Source: Bryoerythrophyllum caledonicum (taxonomy: Eukaryota; Streptophyta; Bryopsida; Pottiales; Pottiaceae). From it: a DNA stretch of 64,000 bases. The notes beneath the pieces were generated by a model. The model was given only the letters and a program-made list of their open reading frames with translations. It did no database searches and had not been told where the DNA came from. The stretch spans positions 17,438,291 through 17,502,290 of the forward strand of contig OZ020515.1 of the NCBI GenBank assembly GCA_963971425.1, read 5' to 3'. Shown in pieces: positions 33,014-44,778 of the stretch; the stretch's first letter is position 1, and every line of letters begins with the position of its first letter. Position numbers and translations under genes: made by a program.

Positions 33014-34280
33014 ATGAAGGTGCTGCCCGTGCCGTGCCTGGAGGACAACTTCGCCTACTTGTACGTGCTCGTCTCTCCTCTCGCTTCGCTTTGACGTCGC
33101 GTTCTCTTTCATGTCATGGCAGTGGGGCAAATGGTCCTGGTTTTGATGGGTTTTTTGTGAAGTCCCTCGGGGGTGTAGGGTTTTGTGTGGAGGATGTTGA
33201 GCGATGGTCGAGGCCTGGGTTGAAGGATCGGGAGTTCTTCGGAGTAATTAGGAATTTCGATGCCGCTGTTGGGGAATGACGTTAGGGTATCAGTGAAACC
33301 TAACTGATTTGATGGAGGGGACGTCTTCAGGAGGGTGCGAGAATTTGAAAGTCATGGCTGTGCTATTTTGTTCGTTGCAGGGTGTTCGATGAAGAAACCG
33401 GTGACGCAGCGGCGATTGACCCAGTATTGCCTGACCAAGTTCTGCAGGCAGCTCAATTGAACGGTGCGGAAGTGAAGATGGTTCTCACCACTCACCATCA
33501 CTGGTAATGCTTGTGACTTGAGGATTTAGCGGTCACTGTAAAAGTAGCAATGTGGTCGTCACAAGCACTTTGATGAGAATGCTCTATTGCAACCTGGGAA
33601 ACGAAGCATGATTCATGTTGGTTGAGATTGGTTGGCGTGTATGTATGTGAAGGGATCACGCTGGCGGGAACAATGGTACGAAGAAGCTGCTGAAAGAGGT
33701 GCCGATATATGGCGGCGTGAAGGACGACGTGGAGGGTTGCTCACATCCTGTGCAACATGGTGACGAGTTTTCCATTAGTCCTACTATTCGTGTCAAATGC
33801 CTGGACACTCCATGGTGGGTGAAACCTTTTGTGGCGTTTTCTGGTCATGCAAACGATGTGTTAGGGTGACTTGTTTTTTGATTGTTGGGGTTTATGTGGG
33901 CTGATTGTTGCAGCCACACGAAAGGGCACATAAGCTACTTTATCACAAGCACACTTGCGGGAGACAAACCGGTCGTGTTCACTGGGGATACTTTGGTGCG
34001 CTCTCCTGCCGGCGTCTTTACTCGCCTGTGTCACATGAATCATAGCATAACTGTCTCTTGCAAGCCCTGTCATAATTTGGAATTCTGAAAAGTAGTTTCA
34101 GGTCTGGGGCTATGTTTAGACACAATGGAGGAGTGATTGATTGGCCTTGTCTGTTGGCGTGGGCAGTTCAGAGGGGGCTGTGGCAGGTCTTTTGAGGGGA
34201 CGCCTGATCAGATGTACAACTCATTGTGCAAGACTCTTGCGTCACTTCCTCCGGAGACTCAAGTTTATTGTGGTCACGAG
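33014..34280 (+). pseudogene. Glyoxalase II (hydroxyacylglutathione hydrolase), 3' exons missing
   Basis: Exons 33014-33060, 33381-33503, 33653-33814, 33914-33995 and 34167-34280 join in phase to 176 codons beginning MKVLPVPCLEDNFAYLVFDE. Metallo-beta-lactamase ligands are all present: THHHWDHAGG, CHTKGHISYF, FTGDTLF and YCGHE. The family hydrolyses S-lactoylglutathione to glutathione and lactate; lack of a transit peptide suggests the cytosolic form. A normal protein has about 80 further residues forming the substrate-binding helical domain. None is found; the donor after CGHE leads instead to the PHD-BAH gene at 34369. The upstream region is GC-rich and plausible as promoter. Either a truncated gene or the 5' part of a fusion. 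Confidence 0.8.
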
Positions 34281-34368
34281 GTGAGAGCTCAGTCAACTCT
34301 CTTTGAATTCTGTTTATTGTTTGTATCGACGGGACAATTGAATATTGTCCACGTATCCCTTGCTTCAG

Positions 34369-37300
34369 GATCATTCAATTTCGACTAGGATGGAGATTGA
34401 CGTCAGGGGGGAAGGCCATTCAACAATTAGAAGGTCGGAGGATGGGCATGAACCAGCAGGGAAGAAGCTTAAGAGAGATAATGGAGATGTAGAAATGGGT
34501 TTGAGGCAAACTGCAGAGATAGTAATGGTCTTGGTGGGAGTGGCAGCTCTTCGAGGTGGGGCTCAACCCAGTCCTCTGGAATGTCAGTTAGCTGCACAAG
34601 CGTATGAGAAGCTGGCAACTCTTGTTACGGTGTCTGCCCCGCAAGATTTGGTTTCCAAAAATGCTCTGCAATCTCTAATCCAGCAGCTCACTGTGCCGCC
34701 GCCTACCCCTGCTCGCCCAGCTGCCAAGCTTATTGCTTTTGTAAGACTTTTTGATTTATCGCTTGCATTGATCTCTATCATAGTTTTTAATAGTGTCACT
34801 GATCTGGGGGATCCTTTTTCATTTGTGCGGCTACAATGGAGTTTTTACTGTTCTACTATTTCATGATATACAGCAATCTTCAACAGCATCGCTGTCAGCA
34901 CCTCCTACACCAACACCTGCGTCAAGCCCATCATCCGCGCCTTCTGCAGCAGCTCAAGCTGGGGCTACACCTTCGCCATTATCTTCACCGTCAGTATCAC
35001 CATCGCCATCGCCAGCTCCAGGACTAGTGCCTGTTTCGGCGGGCTCATCTTCTGAAACTGGACCAGCAGTGACACAAGCAGTTGCAACCACATCAAAAGC
35101 TGTGGTATCAGCACCGAAAGCAGGATCGCCAGCGCTGGAGACGGCAAAGACGTTGGCATTGGAGCAAGTACAAACGCCAAGTTCATCTCTTGATAATGCA
35201 GCACCATCATCATCACCTGCAACAACCACAAATGTTTCTGGTAAGACACGATCGTCAGCACCTGCATCAAGTACAAGTGTTCCAGGTAAGACATTCCGCT
35301 GTTTTGTCTCGAACATTCCTTATTATAATCTAAAGAAAATCAAAAGAAAGATTTTCAAAATAACTGAACCATCTGAGTCTTTACAGCCTCTCTTCAAAGT
35401 ACCTTCCTTGATCCCTGATCTAGTCTCATGTCTTGTGTGTTTTATCTCTAATTTTAACAACCAATGTCACTGTTCCATTCTTATTTTCTTCTGAATTATT
35501 TTGCTCGAATTGGAGATGCTCATCACCACTGTGATGGACTTTTTTAAAGGCAATTGTTCGGACTGTTTTGTTTGTGTTTGCAGTGGCAATATCAACCACA
35601 CAGACTCTGAGGACGAAATCCGGGGGCCGGACAAGTCCTGCTGGAATTTCAAGTGCAGATGCTCAACCCACAACGACTGTCACCATCAAAGATCAAAGAG
35701 GGAGTCAAGCACCAAAGGCGCTTGCAAGGCAGCGTGGTTCGAAGAGCGTGGTTCCTGAACAACCTGTCGTTTTAGATCCTGTGGAAATACACCGGCAGAT
35801 AGCCCTGGCGGTACAGCTCCTCTTGAAGCCTTACATTATAACCACGGCGTTGAGCAAAACAGCTGGAAACTACATGAACACTCCGATCTCGTGCGGCATC
35901 TGCAAAGTGGGAGCGAACACGACCAACAATGTTCTGGTTTGTGATGGATGTGAATGCGGGTTTCACTTACAGTGTCTACAACTGAGCTCCACTACGAGCA
36001 TTCCAAAGGGTGACTGGTACTGTCCTAAGTGTGTGACGACAAACGCTGGTCGCCCACAGCCTCCCAAGTATGGGCCTCTTCGCCGTGGACCTGCCGGGCA
36101 GTCTGGACCTAAAAACTCATGGTCTATGCAGGTACTAACACAGAAACAATAATGCACCCACTTAAGGGTCAGTATTTTGGAGCTGCTCATTGTTGATAGT
36201 GTCAACTGTACAGATCTAGCTGAGGTTCCCTGCGATCTGAGACAGTCATTTGTATTTTCTAATGCTGTTGCATTATTTTGAACCTCAGTTGTAGCTGCTT
36301 AGGGGATTTCTGGTTATAACATGCTCAGGAGCCATAGTGATCTTGATCCAGCCTAGAAACTCCACTCCTCATCCTTGAATATTGTATCCTCAGAGTACTA
36401 CTGGATAGCAAGGCCTACGTGAGTTTTGTTCTTAGAAATCCAACCGAAGGGAGGCGCCAAAGCAAAGTTACATGTTTGTTGGGAAAGAACATCAGAAGTC
36501 ATGTTCAAGTGGATAGAAGTCAATTGCTCTCTGCCCTGGTGGAGGACATGATCAACCGAGGAAGGTCCCTACTTTTCTACCCTTCCTTCAATTGTGAATG
36601 TAGGCTGGCCGCGGAAGCGATGCCTCCAAGGGCCAATCCCCCGGAAAGCTGCTGTTGCAATCCAGGAGAAAGGAACTTGATGCTGTTGAGCCCTCAAGTC
36701 CACCGCTTGGAGCTTGCACGAGCTGCCGACCTGAGGCAGTGGCAAGGAGACATAGCATGGAAGACTATGCCAGAGACAGGGCTCAAAAATCAGGAGTCTC
36801 TGAACAAGAAGCCTCCGACCAGTCCCTGAAACTGGAATGGCTTGGCCCAGTGGTGAGTTCAGGCCAAGAGAAGCTTTACTACTCGGCGTGCTCTGTTGGA
36901 GGTGTGACTGTACGTCTGCAGGACGCTGCTTTCTTTCGGCCAGAGGCTCCGGATGTGCCACCTTATATTGCCAGGCTTCAGGTACTACTACTGGATCACT
37001 TTCAAGTAAAAGAACATGCTTGTGGTACGTGGTGTAGCAATCATAGAATTGAGGACAGAAAAGTAGGATGAACAAAGCTCTTGGTGAGATGATGTAATTT
37101 CGGTGATGAAGTTTTGATAGTCAGAAAATATTAATGTTGGTGTTGTTGTACTAGGCTTTGTGGGAGGATAAAAGCTCTGGGCAGAAGTGGGTGAAAGTGA
37201 ATTGGTGCTATTATCCGTCGGATCTTCCAGTTAATTCAGGCCGGCCAGTGATACGCGATCCAAGAGAGGTGATTTTTTCTTCAATCTTTGAAAACCCGTT

Positions 37301-38029
37301 GGACTTAATCGATTATTTGGATTCATGACGAAGGTGTAGCTTATTCATTTTCCACTTAGGATTCAACAGTAGCATGACATGTTAATCAGAGTGCTTCCTT
37401 AATATTTCTGAGATGGATTTGGTTCTCTGGTGTCTTTTTAAGCACAAAACTTGCTAAAATGCCGGGAGTTTATTTACAGGTATATGAGTCAAATCATAGT
37501 GACAACAATCTAGTAGGATCTATTCAGGGTCCGTGTCTCGTCCTCTCACCTCTGAAATACCAAGAGGAATTGGATCGACGTTCAAAGCACCCAATAGAGG
37601 ATCCTATACCTCTCTTTTTATGCCAGTAAGTCAGATCACCTACATTTCACGTTATTGTTTCTGTTCCCCCATCAGTGTCTTTGGCTCTAGTATGACTATA
37701 CATAGAAACAGTAGGCATTAGTACGTGTACCAAACTAGGCACCTCTTTTCTTCGTTCTAAGCAGTTTGACAGATGGTTTTATATTTTTTGAAAATAACTA
37801 GATGCAAGAAAAATAGTGTAAAATATGTGTGAAGTTTGCGTTGATCATGGTGTGTATAATTTTGTGACTTTGTTCATGGATATTTTTCGATACTTGTTCC
37901 CTTAATGAGTTCTTAAAGAGATGCAGTATTAAACATAATTATATGCGGATTTGAATGTTTTGTGCGTGCAGATGGTTTTATGATGCCCCAAAAGGACTAT
38001 TCAGAGCTCCCTCAGAGGATTCTTCTTGA
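34369..38029 (+). CDS. PHD-finger and BAH-domain chromatin protein
   Basis: Exons 34369-34740, 34874-35285, 35584-36131, 36604-36981, 37155-37268, 37480-37625 and 37972-38029 all use GT..AG and keep phase. From ATG 34390 this gives 668 residues. Order: basic N-terminus, Ser/Pro/Ala-rich linker (exon 2), a C4HC3 PHD finger (CGICKVGANTTNNVLVCDGC to WYCPKC, exon 3), then a BAH domain across exons 4-7 (LYYSACSVGGVTVRLQDAAF, WVKVNWCYYPSDLP, VYESNHSDNN, FLCQWFYDAPKGLF). PHD-BAH proteins read histone modifications in the nucleus. Exon 1 also begins with an acceptor and an open phase-0 frame, so it could be spliced to the glyoxalase II exons. I cannot assign the exact plant orthologue. Confidence 0.8.
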
Positions 38030-38730
38030 AGTGGTGGGATGAGTATTAGCACTTGGTCTCGAATCCTTGTCTGGCAAATTCTAGAAAATGAAGGGATGCC
38101 AGGTGATTGTTGCGCTTCACCTCCTTTTTCCAATCACATAAGGTACTATTCTTGTTGTCTTCTTATTTTTTTTACTGTATTCTGTAGCTTGAAGTGTTGT
38201 CTTCTTATTTTTTATTGTATTTTGTAGCTTGAAGTATATCTGAATGTCACTGAGTTTTGTTAGTCATTGATGCAGATTTTCCTCTTTTGATGATTTTGTG
38301 GAGGGAATTCTGGAGACATGGGAACAAGTAAAAGAGAAATTTGAGTTTTTTTAATTCAAGTTTCATGTATTGTACATTCTTGAGTGTCTTTCTAGAAAAG
38401 ACGGCTTTTAGAGATTGATCATGGTAGATATATGTGCAAGGCTTTTTTATTAAAAAAGAAGACATTATCACATGTGCAGTTTTTGTATTTATTGGCTTTG
38501 TGGTACCCCTAAAGTCCCAAGGCATTTTCACACCAAAAGCACTTCAAAACTGCTCGTAGTAGTGCAATCAGTAAGGAGGGAAAACAAAACTTTTATTTCT
38601 AATCTGACTTTTCTAATCTGACTGTAGTATCTCAATTAAGGCTTATCAAGTAATGTACTCACAAAAATTTACAAGGTTTGACCTCCTGGATTGAACCTCC
38701 TGGATTGAACCTCCTGGATTGAAAGGTTAT
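38030..38730. other. 3' untranslated/intergenic; repeat end and small minisatellite
   Basis: No gene. 38510-38590 is a reversed piece of the TTAA-family end. Three perfect 14-bp units ACCTCCTGGATTGA lie at 38681-38722. Confidence 0.5.
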
Positions 38731-39131
38731 AAGGTTGGATGACCCATAACCACCACGAACCCCATAATGGACAAGGTAAAGTGGACTAAAACCACCACAG
38801 ACCCACCCCATTTCCGAAATTTTAGGAAGTCATATCTGATTGGTTGTCAGTTCATGATTGGTTCAAAGCTGCCGGTTTTTAGTCAATGCAGAAGTGGTTT
38901 TTAGTACAACTTAGTGTGGAAATAGAGAGTTGGGTAAGTCGAGGAATGGGTCACGGCTTACTATCCACTTTGAAAATTTGTAGCAATTTCAATATGAAGA
39001 AATAAATGGTCACGACAATTGCAATATTCATGAAATCCTATTTTGAATTCCGAAAAAATGTCTTACCACGTATACAAACGCTATAAATAGGTCAGCAAGC
39101 TTAAGTTGGTGGTTATAGGTCATCCAACCTT
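38731..39131. mobile_element. 401-bp non-autonomous element with 25-bp inverted ends
   Basis: AAGGTTGGATGACCCATAAC at 38731 and its complement ending 39131 form 25-bp inverted repeats (24 of 25 identical). The interior is AT-rich and non-coding. The target duplication is unclear. Confidence 0.65.
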
Positions 39132-39219
39132 CGTGTTTGAATTAGAGAAATTCTTCCCTACATTGAGTGGATCAGCAAACTTTGACTTCACTTAGTGTCA
39201 AGTTTTTGCACTTCAACTC

Positions 39220-39790
39220 ACTAAAATCATCACCCAATTCTATGAGGGAGAAGCACCGAGAGGCCTCTGGTGCACAAGCGATGCCAACGAGGCTTCAAAG
39301 GTTGTGGCAGCCACTCACATCAAGGGATTGCAGCAACTTCAACCCGCTAAAATCATCACACAGCTCCCTTAAGTTGCCGCAAGATGCCTTCAACTTTACC
39401 AAGTGCACGAGCAATGCCAACAAGGCTAGCCAGGGTATTTGTAGCCACTCACATCAAGGGATTGCAATTGCTTCAACCCACTAAAATCATTAGGCAGCTC
39501 CCTTAGCCATAAGCAGGAAGATGCATCCAACTTTCGCAATGGTGGTGCACAAGCGATGCCAATGAGGCTTCCCAAGTTACGCAGCTACTCACATCAAGGA
39601 ATTGTAGCTGCTTCAACCGACTAAAATCATCAGGCAACTCCATGAGGGTGGAACACCTAGAGGCCTTTGGCTCTTCCAATGCTCGTGCACGAGCGATGCC
39701 AACGAGGCTTCTCAAGTTCTTGCAGCCCGACACATCAATGGTTTGCAACTCTTCAAACTTGAAATCGTCATCAGCCAATTTCATGAGTTC
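39220..39790 (-). repeat. Decaying LRR-coding tandem units
   Basis: Four or so units of about 130-150 bp share ACTCACATCAAGGGATTG, CACTAAAATCATCA and CGATGCCAACGAGGCTTC. They encode LDVS-type leucine-rich repeats on the minus strand, with growing numbers of stops toward 39200. Confidence 0.6.
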
Positions 39791-40214
39791 AGGTCAAAGT
39801 GCAAATCGTAGGGTGACAAGATTGCTCAACTCATCAAATCCCACCAATCTTTCAAGCTTTCTGCAATTAGCCACCACTACACATCTCAAATTGGACATGC
39901 CTATGACATCAAGCTCCTCTAGCTCTTGACAAAAATGAAGGTCCAACACTTCAACATTCTTGCAATGCTTCAGGTTTGCTTTCTTCAAGGTCCGTGCTCT
40001 ACTATGGTGCATGACAAACCTCTTCAAGGACGGCCAACATAGGTCACGTGGTTGCTCCAGGAGTTCATGAGGAACTTTGGTTTCATACTTGTTCAAAAGG
40101 AAACGCCTTCCTTCAAATGGTCCTGTTTGTGCTTTGTTTTCAGCAAACTCAACAAACAAATCATGAAAAGAAAAATCCAACTCCTCGATGTCATGAACAC
40201 TTTCAAGCAAGCCC

Positions 40215-40884
40215 TACCTTAGAAGAACATCGACCTGGAATTACAAGTTCAACAAAATTAGGCCCCACCATGTGACACAATGTGCACAAGATCACGGTGG
40301 TAATCACCAAATACATGGTGCCACCAATAATTTGGTCATCAAATCAATAAAAATTTCATTTTCAAGGCATCCGAAGTTTCTGTAACATACACCCTTTAGT
40401 AATTTACAACAAACTTGTAATAAATCATAAAGATCAAATTCATTTCAAAACTGACGATATCTTTGCCAACTTGTTTAATAACTTCAATATGTATGAGATT
40501 TCTTTCCTTTAAGAAACCATTTTATCTAAAACAACCATTAGTTTACAATTGTACTTGAATCATAATAACCCAAATTAATCACTAAGTGCATGCAAGTTCT
40601 AAGGTTACTACTAAGGAACCATCTAAAGTCTACTATTTCAATCACTATTAGTGGATCAAGCTCCTATTATGAAATTGCAAACATGACAAGAATTATCTTC
40701 ATACCATCACAACATTTGTCAACAACTATATTTGAAGCAAAAAGTTCATTAGACTCACATGTGTTTTCATGTCAACTTCGCTTCTTCTATGAATTGTGCA
40801 CAACCATTCCCACTCAAACTGCTAGCTCCCCCATATTGAGCTTAACTTCCATTTAGTCCCCAAATTCCATCTTGACCTCCATTT
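40215..40884. other. Intron or spacer of the NLR pseudogene
   Basis: AT-rich, with no coding frame. Lies between the LRR and NB-domain exons. Confidence 0.4.
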
Positions 40885-41461
40885 AGTCCCTCAAATCAAT
40901 GCCAAATCCAAGAATATATGTTGTTGTTCAATGGCAAATACATCATATCCTTTTTCTAGAATGGAAATAAGTGGGTGCGGATTTTCCTGCAACAAGTTGA
41001 ACTTGCCAACTTTCAAACTTTCCTCCCATACATCAAGCTTGATTTCCTTTACATGGATTCCTAAGAACTTCAATGCTAACGGATAATAAGCATGCCCTCT
41101 ACTTTCGATTGCAAAATAACATTTCTTCACATACCTTTTGACAATTTTCCATTCATCACTACTCTTGAAGGACTTCCTTGAGTATCCTACGTAGAGGAGG
41201 AATACATCAATTGCGCCTTTTTCATCTACATTTGGCATCTCCATGCAATGGTGCAAGGAATGCGAAGTCTTTTCTCTAGAACATCTAGAGAATGTGACAC
41301 CAAAAGCACCATGCTCCCATCATGGTACCAAGCACTTAAGTACTTCTCAACTTCCTCAATGTCATTGTCCCATATGTTGTCAAGGACTAGGAACACTTTT
41401 GTCGTCTCATACGCTCCTTCAAGAGATAAGCAAGCCATATTAGAGCCGCATCTATGAACAT

Positions 41462-41478
41462 GTAACACATACACACAT

Positions 41479-41518
<40 letters not shown>

Positions 41519-41519
41519 G
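41462..41519. repeat. (CA)n(TA)n microsatellite
   Basis: CACATACACA units followed by about 20 bp of alternating TA, inside an NLR intron. Confidence 0.9.
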
Positions 41520-42002
41520 TGAAACTAAGACATAACCCCCATGCAATGCAATGACTTGGATGATACAATACAACAACTCTTTTAAATGAAAATGTAGCTA
41601 TTTGAATGATGTAAAACAAATAACAAGATAAAATATTGAATAGAGAAACAATCGCTTAAAAATGTAACAAAGATATAATTACTCTCAATAAATTAAGAAT
41701 CTACCATATACAACCCATTTGGAAACAAAGTGCCACCTACACTAGTTAATTAAAAATCATATAACTTTTTATACAAGGTGAATGCTTCTACCAAGTGTAT
41801 CACAAAAGGTCCTCCTATGTTAGTAGTATAAATACCTTTGCTCTTGATTAAAAATTCATTATACATGAAAGTTTACTACATTGAGTAAATAGTTAGTGTG
41901 GGTGGTACTAATAGGATTATTATTAGTGTAGCCAATAGCACCTTCCTTCTCACTTTTGAATTACACATGAACCAATTTACCATGTCATTGATTGGAACTT
42001 AC
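41520..42002. other. NLR intron, no feature
   Basis: AT-rich DNA between the kinase-2 exon and the P-loop exon. Nothing is recognised. Confidence 0.4.
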
Positions 42003-42601
42003 CTTATCATGTTTGACATCCAGAATTGTAGGATCAATTGTTGTCAACTCTTTCAGTATTGTCTTCATCTGCTCCTTCAAATTCATACCACCCAACTCCA
42101 CATGGCAAACTTTCCCAACAAATTCCCAAACATTTAGTTGCACAATTCCCTTGTGACGGTGGTCTTCCAACACCCCCTGTTCCATGTAACCCACCACTCC
42201 AACCTTATTCCCATCGTATGGTCCAACTTCCTTTATTTTATTCAAAATTGGATGTCAAAACAATGATCACAAGTTGCTAAAACTTAGAAAGGGATACAAA
42301 CAAATTGAAAAAAATGAATGAAACCATGGTCATTGTACTTGTCACTCTAAGATTGGCCAAGGATCTATACAACTTCAACAATACAATATCACATGACTTG
42401 AATTGATTAATCAATAAAATGAAAATAATCACTAGGTGCTCAACCATCCCTTCAAGATTAAAAGGATAGAGAGCAATTCTTGGTCATACATATCCAATGG
42501 CATGTTCAAATATAAGGGCTTCACTATCCACTACGACTAATCTATCCTCACAACCCACATTCTAGAGAATATTTCAAAACAGAGGTCAATGCGTACCTTA
42601 A

Positions 42602-42673
42602 CCCTTTAACGCTGCGGGATTCCTGGAGACAGTGCTGCAAAAGCCCATTTTGGGCCTCTCCCGCGTTAAAGGG
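42602..42673. mobile_element. 72-bp TTAA-flanked mini-transposon at an NLR splice donor
   Basis: Inverted ends CCCTTTAACGC with TTAA at 42598-42601 and 42674-42677. Without it the NLR exon would read GCC TTG CTT AAG followed by the donor GTACGC; the TTAA lies in those last codons. The insertion adds 76 bp and an in-frame stop. Confidence 0.8.
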
Positions 42674-43145
42674 TTAAGCAAGGCTTCCACTGATTGGAGA
42701 TGAGACGTATCCCACTTCACATCAGGTGGCACATCCAAATTGCTGAGAGATGCCACCACTTTCTTGATGAGCTCTACTTCTCCTTCACTCTCTTTGGCAT
42801 ACTCAACAAATAGCATAATTTCATATATTGAGACACATGATCAATATATAGCATAATTGAAGTGGAGATGGAATACTCACCAATGCAACATATTACAAGA
42901 CATCACAAAGTGAGACCTTCGAATGTGAGACTACCGGACATCACAAAGTTAGACAACCAAATGTGAGACTACCTCCAAGCAGGACTGTACTCTATGTTGT
43001 GGGGCTTACTTTGCTTGATCCATAGCGCGAATAACAACAACTCTTTTGGCACTCTCTTTGCTGCAATCTTGATCAGCTCTTGATTCCAGCTCTTGGTTCA
43101 CCCCTTTGTGCTTTTTGAAGGGCATGGGACCAGGCTTTCTCCAGC

Positions 43146-43318
43146 CACTACAAGAAAACAAGGTGTTTAGCAACATTTTGAAAAATCCTAAGCAACGCCT
43201 CGGGGTTTGGTTTTTAAAGAAGCAACAGTTGTAGCGTGGTTTTATGTACACAGAAAGCCCCTAGGCGTTGCTTAGAAATTCTACAAACTGTTGCTAAACA
43301 CCGTGTTTTCTTGTAGTG
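43146..43318. mobile_element. 173-bp CACTA-type MITE with AGC target duplication
   Basis: The ends CACTACAAGAAAACA and TGTTTTCTTGTAGTG are perfect inverted repeats, flanked by AGC (43143-43145 and 43319-43321), the 3-bp duplication of CACTA/EnSpm elements. The arms continue to pair for about 63 bp (GGTGTTTAGCAAC, CTAAGCAACGCCT), so the transcript would fold into one hairpin. Confidence 0.9.
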
Positions 43319-43321
43319 AGC

Positions 43322-44132
43322 GATGGACGTTGCGAGATGGGAGGTTTCAGCTTCCGATGTGGTACTCCGCAAAGAATTTTTTGTGAAGCTCATGATGCTC
43401 ATCTGCTGATTAGACGAAAGCTTTCTCAAGCTGGAGGGATAATCTAGCTTCTCACCCTACCCGAAAAAGGAAGGTTGGGCGTAGCTAATTATCTCGGGGA
43501 TGATGGAGCCGCTTTTCAAGCCCGTCAACTTCTCCATTCCTCCCAACATACTAATCAGAGCAATGGCACATGGGGAAATTCAAGGTGGGACCTGTCAAAT
43601 CCTCTAAAGGTAATTGGGGTAGAACTTGGAAGCACCTAAAACCTTGGGTTGATTATAATAGCTATCGGGTGTGACGGATAGAAGTGGCCCTCCATTTTCT
43701 TCCCTGCATTCTGCAAGTAGGGAAGCTACAGTGATAAATCGGGTCGGGTTTCGCCCTTTGAAAAAGGATTGTGCTCTGCAAAACAAATCAATGCCTCAAA
43801 ACATCAGAATCCAAAACATCCGCAGGAAAAGTCAAATTCTCTAGAATGGAGCCCCAGATCCAAAAACAGCTCCAAAAACGAAAACCACAAAGTTCTTTGT
43901 GCTCTGAAACTGAGCCACCAACACCTCAAATTATCGGAATTCACAACAAAACTTTTGCGCGATGAAGCCCTATGCATGAACAAAAAGAGATATGGTGTTG
44001 ACATGCCTATTTGAGGCGCCCGAGCAGGTGATTGGCTTCGTCACATCGACTTGTAACTCCACTGACGTTTTTACCGACATACTTCATTTCCGTGTCTAGA
44101 CCAGTATAAATGGGTCTGGCAGGCAAGGAAAG
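43322..44132. other. No gene recognised
   Basis: Short frames on both strands without domains. The region lies upstream of the NLR pseudogene and might include lost N-terminal exons. Confidence 0.35.
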
Positions 44133-44337
44133 CTACACCGTTCCGTGAATATAGTGTAGACTAGACTATTTGAAATTTCCTACACTAATTGAAAATGTAC
44201 ATGCAATTGTTGACTGACACACACTTGTTTGAGAACAAATACCCAATCAGAACTTAGCATGCACATGCTTTCATGGAAATTAGTGTGAGTGATCTACATC
44301 AACAATCCCTCTACACTATATTTAGTGTTTAGTATAG
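44133..44337. mobile_element. 205-bp MITE, first of two neighbouring copies
   Basis: Starts CTACACCGTTCCGTGAATAT. The end contains CTACACTATATTTAGTG and the ends are imperfect inverted repeats. It is about 93-95% alike, and exactly equal in length, to 44421-44625. Confidence 0.65.
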
Positions 44338-44420
44338 CTGCCTAACTTGACCTCTCAGGCTCTGAACGAAAGCGCCCACTTTGCATAGGATATACAAATC
44401 AGCAACCCGTGATGGGGCAA

Positions 44421-44625
44421 CTACACCGTTCCGTGAATATAGTGTAGACCAAACTATTTGAACTTTCCTACACTAATTGAGAATTTACATGCAATTGTTG
44501 ACTGACACACACTTGCTTGAGAACAAATACCCAATCAGAACTTGGCATGCACATGCTTTGATGGAAATTAGTGTGGGTGATCTACATCAATAATCCCTCT
44601 ACACTATATTCAGTGTTTAGTGTAG
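44421..44625. mobile_element. 205-bp MITE, second copy in the same orientation
   Basis: Same start and length as 44133-44337, 83 bp downstream. The target duplication is not clear. Confidence 0.65.
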
Positions 44626-44778
44626 TGAGATACAGCCTGTGATAAGAATCGGAAGCACCGACAACCAGGTCATGATCATTTCGCCACTGATGCTCCACAA
44701 GCCACACCTCAAAAAAACAGTTGTCCATCACATAAAGACAGAGCACACCATACTCCTACAGTGCCAGCTTCACCTTAA

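Larger units (their letters stand above)
39200..42816 (-). pseudogene. NB-LRR (NLR) resistance-type gene, decayed
   Basis: Read on the minus strand. The exon at about 42674-42816 (linker before the NB domain, WDTSHLQSVEALL) is followed by about 42003-42245, with VGVVGY, then a P-loop readable only one frame over with Trp for Gly (GCWKTTVTRELCN), then FVGKVCHVELGG. The exon at about 40885-41443 has kinase-2 VFLVLDNIWD, GSMVLLVSHS, YYPLALKFLG and a W..L helix, with a frame change near 41260. LRRs follow at 39794-40210 and 39503-39793, split only by TGA at 39794-39796, then decay. Live relatives are intracellular immune receptors. A 72-bp mini-element sits at the first exon's donor. The N-terminal domain is not identified. 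Confidence 0.7.

Noticed and set aside
34836..35333. Gln/His-rich and Val/Gly-rich frames opposite or beside the linker exon
   Set aside because: Shadows of the Ser/Pro/Ala-rich low-complexity exon 34874-35285.
36419..36829. 136-residue frame in the PHD-BAH gene
   Set aside because: It starts inside an intron and overlaps the BAH exon 36604-36981 in another frame; the BAH frame has the domain and splice sites.
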